Positions 28,176 to 28,949 of a stretch of 28,949 nucleotides of DNA are shown piece after piece. How positions within the stretch are numbered: position 1 is the first letter of the stretch; each line of letters begins with the position of its first letter. Source of the stretch: a virus. Under the pieces are notes generated by a model. It was given only the letters and a program-made list of their open reading frames with translations. It had not been told where the DNA came from and did no database searches. The position numbers were made by a program, and so were the translations under genes. Location of the stretch: positions 1-28,949 of the IMG/VR virus record IMGVR_UViG_3300038566_000268; one strand, written 5' to 3'.

Positions 28176-28558
28176 TTGCCGCCTCTGATCTGATCTTTAT
28201 ACCAGTCGTCTATCCGCGAATGGACTGAGCCAATATCGTTTTTAATATCTCTGAACGAACGATTGATCTCCGCTCTGAAATCGGCCCGCTCTTTTTCCTT
28301 GCGCTCAAAGAATTGATCCAGACCTTCAACAATCTTCGTTTCGAGCTTTTCCTGACAGGCGCTTAATTCTTTATTCGTTGTCAGTTTTTCCCCCGGCTTT
28401 AATTCCGGGACTGCGCGGTTAAGCCGATCAATCACCGCTGACTTTTTTCTTCCCCATCGAATTGTTCCACCCATTAAAAGGAATGTCCCTGATAGCACCT
28501 CCCAGTGTTGTTTGATGCCGTTCAAGAATCCTGCAAGCCAGTGGGTTTCTTCGGTCAT
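28172..28558 (-). CDS. Membrane-anchored coiled-coil protein
   Basis: A 128-residue protein: one hydrophobic segment (EVLSGTFLLMGGTI, about 20-33) and a long charged coiled coil (about 60-115). It sits between the tail-type gene and the endolysin, with TAATG coupling upstream and ATGA downstream. Possibly a further lysis or superinfection-related protein; family unknown. Confidence 0.6.
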   Translation of the reverse strand: MTEETHWLAGFLNGIKQHWEVLSGTFLLMGGTIRWGRKKSAVIDRLNRAVPELKPGEKLTTNKELSACQEKLETKIVEGLDQFFERKEKERADFRAEINRSFRDIKNDIGSVHSRIDDWYKDQIRGGK

Positions 28559-28920
28559 TACGTTAATCTCACATAGTCAAAATCTGTCTTTGACCCCGCA
28601 GTCGCGTCGTTCACAGCAATACCAACAGTAACCTGTGTGTCTGACGCCCCTGTTGTAAAGGTATAGGTGCTTTCTGTAGAACTAGAATCGTTCAATGTTT
28701 TGCTCAACAAACTTCCGGGCCACGCAAAGGAGCTTCCGGCATTAACACTCAAATATCCTGTCCGATACCCGGAGCTTGGAGCATCGAATGAACCTTGATG
28801 CTTAACAACAATGGTATACGTCGTACTCGACGTAACTGTTACCGTCTGGTTCATAATGCCAGCAGCACTACCAGAATTTGTAATTGTGATAACACCCCCT
28901 GAAACAGACCCCGTCGAAGC
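28558..28920 (-). CDS. Ser/Thr/Gly-rich tail-type protein, 5' truncated
   Basis: The frame runs in from the contig edge without a start; ATG 28854 is internal because ASTGSVSGGVITITNSGSAA precedes it in frame. The visible 120 residues are beta-rich and polar (TVTVTSSTTYTIVVKHQGSF, STYTFTTGASDTQVTVGIAV), like the C-terminal domain of a tail fibre or tail-spike. It precedes the lysis genes, the usual place for the end of the tail block. Confidence 0.65.
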   Translation of the reverse strand, partial: ASTGSVSGGVITITNSGSAAGIMNQTVTVTSSTTYTIVVKHQGSFDAPSSGYRTGYLSVNAGSSFAWPGSLLSKTLNDSSSTESTYTFTTGASDTQVTVGIAVNDATAGSKTDFDYVRLT

Positions 28921-28922
28921 GG

Positions 28923-28939
28923 GATCGTGACTGGGAAAC
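28923..28939 (-). other. Inverted primer tag, followed by 10 unexplained bases
   Basis: GATCGTGACTGGGAAAC is the exact reverse complement of positions 1-17. The last ten bases AGTTACGTCG lie outside the primer and are probably a barcode or linker. Confidence 0.9.
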
Positions 28940-28949
28940 AGTTACGTCG

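Noticed and set aside
1-28949. CRISPR array or insertion sequence
   Set aside because: No regularly spaced identical repeats and no transposase were found; the only mobile-type genes are the two HNH endonucleases.

Overview
The window is a fragment of a tailed double-stranded DNA phage genome. It carries a P22-type portal, an N4gp56/Phage_capsid_3-type major capsid protein, a scaffold, a large terminase, NinG, a DUF1071-type annealing protein and a complete lysis cassette with Rz/Rz1 spanins. Spanins, lipoproteins and canonical Shine-Dalgarno/sigma70 signals point to a Gram-negative host, probably a gammaproteobacterium (inference). Both ends carry the same 17-nt random-amplification primer tag in inverted orientation, so this is an amplified virome/clone contig and not a natural genome end. 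The tail, replication-helicase and integrase genes expected between position 1 and position 28949 of a circular map are absent.

Layout. 1-10456 (minus strand): late packaging/head block, read from terS-like and terL through a lipoprotein, three adsorption-type proteins, portal, scaffold and capsid to a truncated virion protein, with two free-standing HNH endonucleases inserted. 10457-10822: AT-rich regulatory gap. 10823-12519 (plus): compact operon of small early-type genes with an HTH protein, closed by a strong terminator. 12618-13600: mostly non-coding, with two minus-strand sigma70-like promoters, a dyad and a structured leader RNA with its own terminator, just downstream of a possible Q-like gene. 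13600-19369 (minus): NinG, ASCH protein, cytosine methyltransferase-like gene, small genes, an Rmf-like protein, and an HTH gene under a divergent promoter. 19396-19442: divergent promoters overlapped by two perfect operator-like palindromes. 19461-26630 (plus): structured 5' UTR, GHKL-ATPase-like protein, annealing protein, and many small accessory genes. 26608-28920 (minus): lysis cassette and the end of a tail-type gene.

Most neighbouring genes overlap by ATGA, GTGA or TAATG, so they are probably translationally coupled. Several genes of fewer than 60 codons were found by reading these junctions.

The most unusual feature is two genes, the methyltransferase-like gene at 16212-16778 and a zinc-ribbon gene at 25487-25798, each bracketed by integron attC-like sites. 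In both cases the R boxes on the two sides of the gene are perfectly complementary to each other (7 of 7) but only partly complementary within each site. That is the signature expected of inserted integron gene cassettes, here in a phage genome. Three places also look frameshifted at short homopolymers, which may be sequencing errors.
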